A stretch of 21,271 nt of DNA from Larix sibirica. Lineage: Eukaryota; Streptophyta; Pinopsida; Pinales; Pinaceae. Location: positions 1 to 21,271 of the forward strand of contig NWUY0300016216.1 in NCBI GenBank assembly GCA_004151065.3, written 5' to 3'. The translations under genes were made by a program, and so were the position numbers. Below are positions 18,761 to 21,271 of this stretch, one piece after another. The notes beneath the pieces are model-generated. The model made no database searches. It saw only the letters and a list, made by a program, of their open reading frames with translations, and had not been told where the DNA came from. Within the stretch, counting starts at the first letter, position 1. Each line of letters opens with the position of its first letter.

Positions 18761-19809
18761 ATGTCTAAATTGGTAAATTTATTTAACGATTCTGATAAAT
18801 TAGACGGACCTAAGAGCTATAAGACTTGGAGTCGACACATGAAAAACACTCTATTTTATAATGAGCTATGGAAAGATATATGCAGTGGTGATAACACCCC
18901 TACTAATGCTAATGATGCTAGTGAAGTAGCGAAATGGGAGTTGAAAGATGAAAAGGCACTTGCACTTTTAAGATCTTTTGTAACACATGAAATGTTTATC
19001 CACACAAAAAATGCAATTGATGCTTGGAATGCGTGGAAAATCTTCAAAAAGATGTTTGAAACTCAACTTGAATAAGAAAAGGGTTGATAATCATATAAAT
19101 ATTATTAAACAAAGTTTGGTTGAAGGGGGAGATGTTTTGGATTTCATCTCTCGTTTAAAAAACATCCGACTTGTAATTGTCAAATGTGGGTTTAAGGATG
19201 TTGAAGAAAGTTTTATGACCTCTATGTTGATCAAAGGTTTGCCACCATTTTAATTTTTTTTTTTGGAAACTTTGCTAATTACAAACAAGCTGGACAACCA
19301 AACTTTTGACTCTCTCAATGATCCATTAATCCAGCATGCCAAAACATTTGGTAAAAACAAGACCTTTGGAGAAGATATTCTTTTTTCTAATACAAGAAAA
19401 GGTGAAAGCCCAAGAGGAAGAGGTAACTATAATGAAAGTACAAGAGGAAGAAGTACATACAATGTGAATTTAAGAGGAAGAGGCACACAAAGAAAGTTTT
19501 AGAGGTAGAGGAAGGTTCAATAATCAAGAACAAAGTTGTGGTCGTAGAAGAAATTAAGGAAGAGGCCACAACAATCAAATCCAACAGTATTTTAGGAGAT
19601 CTCAAGATGCTCCTAGCAATAGAACATAAAAAAGTGAAGATATGACTCCAATCAAGTGCAAAAGGTGTCTTCACATTGGCCATGTGGCAGCAGATTGTAG
19701 AACAAGGAATGAAAGTTTTCCTCAACATAAGCAAAATTTTAACTCCAAATCACAATCCAAGTCAAATGCTTCTACTTCAGCTTGGTATGCAGATAACAAA
19801 GATGAGGAT
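18761..19809 (+). pseudogene. Ty1/copia gag, frameshifted and cut off
   Basis: The start is the ATG at 18761 (MSKLVNLFNDSDKLDG). The copia Gag fold follows: GPKSYKTWSRHMKNTLFYN, then EVAKWELKDEKALALLRSF and WNAWKIFKKMFE. A shift at about 19070 moves into the frame with HINIIKQSLVEGGDVLDF and SMLIKGLPPF. A TAA beside a run of T (19251-19263) interrupts that frame, which then continues with METLLITNKLDNQTFDSL-like sequence. A Gly/Arg-rich segment with RGRG repeats spans 19400-19520. After another shift the knuckle CKRCLHIGHVAADC (19657-19698) is a perfect C-x2-C-x4-H-x4-C. Reading ends near 19809 at SAWYADNKDED, before protease and integrase. Gag would form the particle and bind element RNA. 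Three frames and stops make this copy inactive. Confidence 0.85.
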
Positions 19810-20947
19810 TGTTGACACCGAGATCTGCACGTGGACGTGGGAAAAATCTCAACCCACTAAGAGCGGACTTGGGGGTAAGTCAACGAGTCGAGTGCCAACT
19901 ATCACCACAACACTCAACTCCTTCTATTTAGGCCAACACCTAAACAAAATCCAAGGGAGGTATACCTTGTAAAAAAAACACTAAGGATGGTCGCCTTGGA
20001 AAAGACGAGTTGGGAGTTAATGGATTAATCCAGGAAAGCAAATATGACAAAGTAACTTATTGAATAATTCATTGTTTCAACATGCATAAAAAGAAGACCA
20101 GTTCCTTATCTATTGGGAAAAAAGGATACTACCTATGAAACAAGAAGTATTCGCATGTTGCGATAAAATATTACTTTCACTAGCAAAAAATTAAGTTATC
20201 TAATTAGAAATCAAAAGCACATTCGAATCATGAACTTGTTGAGGTGAGGATCGACTATGCTTGTTAAATGGAGGTGCATTGAATTGTGAACTTGCTTGGT
20301 GTAGGGTTCGACTGTTTAAGTTGAATTTGTTAGGGAAGGGTGTTTCCAATATACTCGAAGGTACGTGGAATGAATCTGGATTTTCAAGTGTGGTTCCACA
20401 CAAGAAATGGACTAGATCAGAGTGGCAGGGGTATGTCCAACACTAACACCAAACTAGGGTGTTTCCTGACAGGTCCCCATGGTCACTACCTAGTTAGTTC
20501 CCCTTCACTGTAGATTTTGCCCACAAGTGACAAAATATAATGAAGTAGACGCCATATTTCTGTCTTTTAGGGAGACTAGTTTTAGTCAATTGTGGAATTA
20601 ATAAAATGTATATGGTTAATTTTAATTGGAATTAGGTGAGATTAACAATGTGCACGAAAGGGAAATATGAGTTAATTTCTACGAATAATCTATGATTCAT
20701 TGCTCTTCAACACAATAATTCTTTTTAATCTAATTAAACTACTACTCACTATCATGATTATTGTGATTTGCTTGGATTGACTTGGACTCGACGGGAAGAG
20801 AGCATGATAGACTTTGATGGTGAGGGTTCGTTACTTTTTTGCAAAAGAAAGGAAAAAACTTGAAAGGAAATGTTTTGGATTGTATCTTGGTTGATTTTCA
20901 TTTTTTTTTTTTTTTTTCAAATTAGAAAAAAATAAAAAAATCATGAA
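19810..20947. other. Repeat-like DNA interrupting the copia element, no gene
   Basis: Copia coding sequence stops at 19809 and TGTTGACAC begins, a form typical of an LTR end. The next 120 bp are relatively GC-rich (GCACGTGGACGTGGG and similar). No protein domain is readable from here to the window end. The open frames at 19676-19972, 20200-20403 and 20261-20446 look accidental. A 17 nt T run lies at 20901-20917. The same TGTTGACAC recurs at 21244. Confidence 0.45.
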
Positions 20948-21045
20948 ATCCCCCCATGGTAGGGGGGATGAGATGGCTAGTTGTTATCCCTTCAGATCTC
21001 CCCCAGGGTAGGGGGGATGAGAGGGTTGGTGGGTTATCCTTTCAT
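20948..21045. repeat. Tandem pair of GC-rich hairpins
   Basis: Two units of about 48-50 bp (20948-20995 and 20996-21045) each contain a C-run, a short loop and TAGGGGGGATGAG. In the first, ATCCCCCC (20948-20955) and GGGGGGAT (20962-20969) form a perfect 8 bp stem with a 6 nt loop. The second keeps TCCCCC and GGGGGA (20999-21017). After the stem both share GAGrkGGytrGTkgGTTATCC-like sequence. They stand out in AT-rich flanks. No known function. Confidence 0.85.
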
Positions 21046-21271
21046 GTCCTTTGAGTTACAACTTGAATTAGAAGTGCTTGTTGATCCTTTATAGATTAGG
21101 AGTTCATGCAACCTACAAGTAATGGAAGTGAGCACAGAGGATGAAAATTAGGTGCCCTAGGGGGTCGTGGATGCCCCAAATCCAAAAAAATTGGGAAGAG
21201 TTTCTCTCTACTTATTTGTGAATGGGTAAAAAACAATAAGCAATGTTGACACAAACCCAGTCGACAGGGGT
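21046..21271. other. Window end, possible second LTR edge
   Basis: No gene is visible. TGTTGACACAAACCCAGTCG starts at 21244 and is cut by the window end. Its first nine bases equal those at 19810. If both are LTR edges of the same family they would be about 1.43 kb apart, but the following bases differ. Confidence 0.35.

Noticed and set aside
19387-19734. 115-codon minus-strand open frame
   Set aside because: It is the shadow of the copia Gag RGRG segment and zinc knuckle on the plus strand.

Overview
The window looks like intergenic DNA from a large plant nuclear genome. It is AT-rich and is filled with decayed, interleaved retrotransposons. I found no intact protein-coding gene, no RNA gene, no CRISPR array and no bacterial-style operon. 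The families recognised (plant Ty3/gypsy gag and protease, Ty1/copia gag, L1-like LINE reverse transcriptase) place it in a vascular plant. A gymnosperm or similarly large genome is my guess and is not proven.

Layout, left to right. Positions 1-1562 hold no recognisable gene. From about 1563 to 9650 the minus strand carries a broken Ty3/gypsy element that reads right to left: an LTR with a TATA box (about 8863-9650), a tRNA-Arg-type primer binding site (8841-8860), a long leader, gag (6955 down to about 5180), an aspartic protease (about 4870-4480), a pair of zinc knuckles (3980-3765) and the start of the reverse transcriptase region (3500-3123). The polymerase core is missing. In its place are about 1.5 kb of minus-strand coding remnants that I cannot name (3058-1563). 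From 9690 to 14630 the plus strand carries a LINE ORF2 split in two. Between its halves lies a 3.3 kb insert ending in a 214 bp copia-type LTR (13592-13805). From 14631 to 16350 there is AT-rich sequence with one possible minus-strand promoter. A short LTR with a tRNA-Met-type primer site follows (16352-16518), then several tandem duplications (16516-17446) and the C-terminal end of a LINE ORF2 (17465-17932). From 18143 a Ty1/copia element begins, with a complete 494 bp 5' LTR, primer site and gag up to the zinc knuckle. It is interrupted at 19810 by other repeat-like DNA that runs to the window end.

The elements share no pathway. They are independent insertions, all inactivated by stops, frameshifts and deletions. 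Several stops fall at expected Trp, Arg or Gln codons and fit C-to-T decay of methylated DNA. The points most worth a second look are the unassigned coding remnants at 1563-3058, the zinc knuckles placed after the protease, the different-looking segment at 10521-11342, and the set of tandem duplications.
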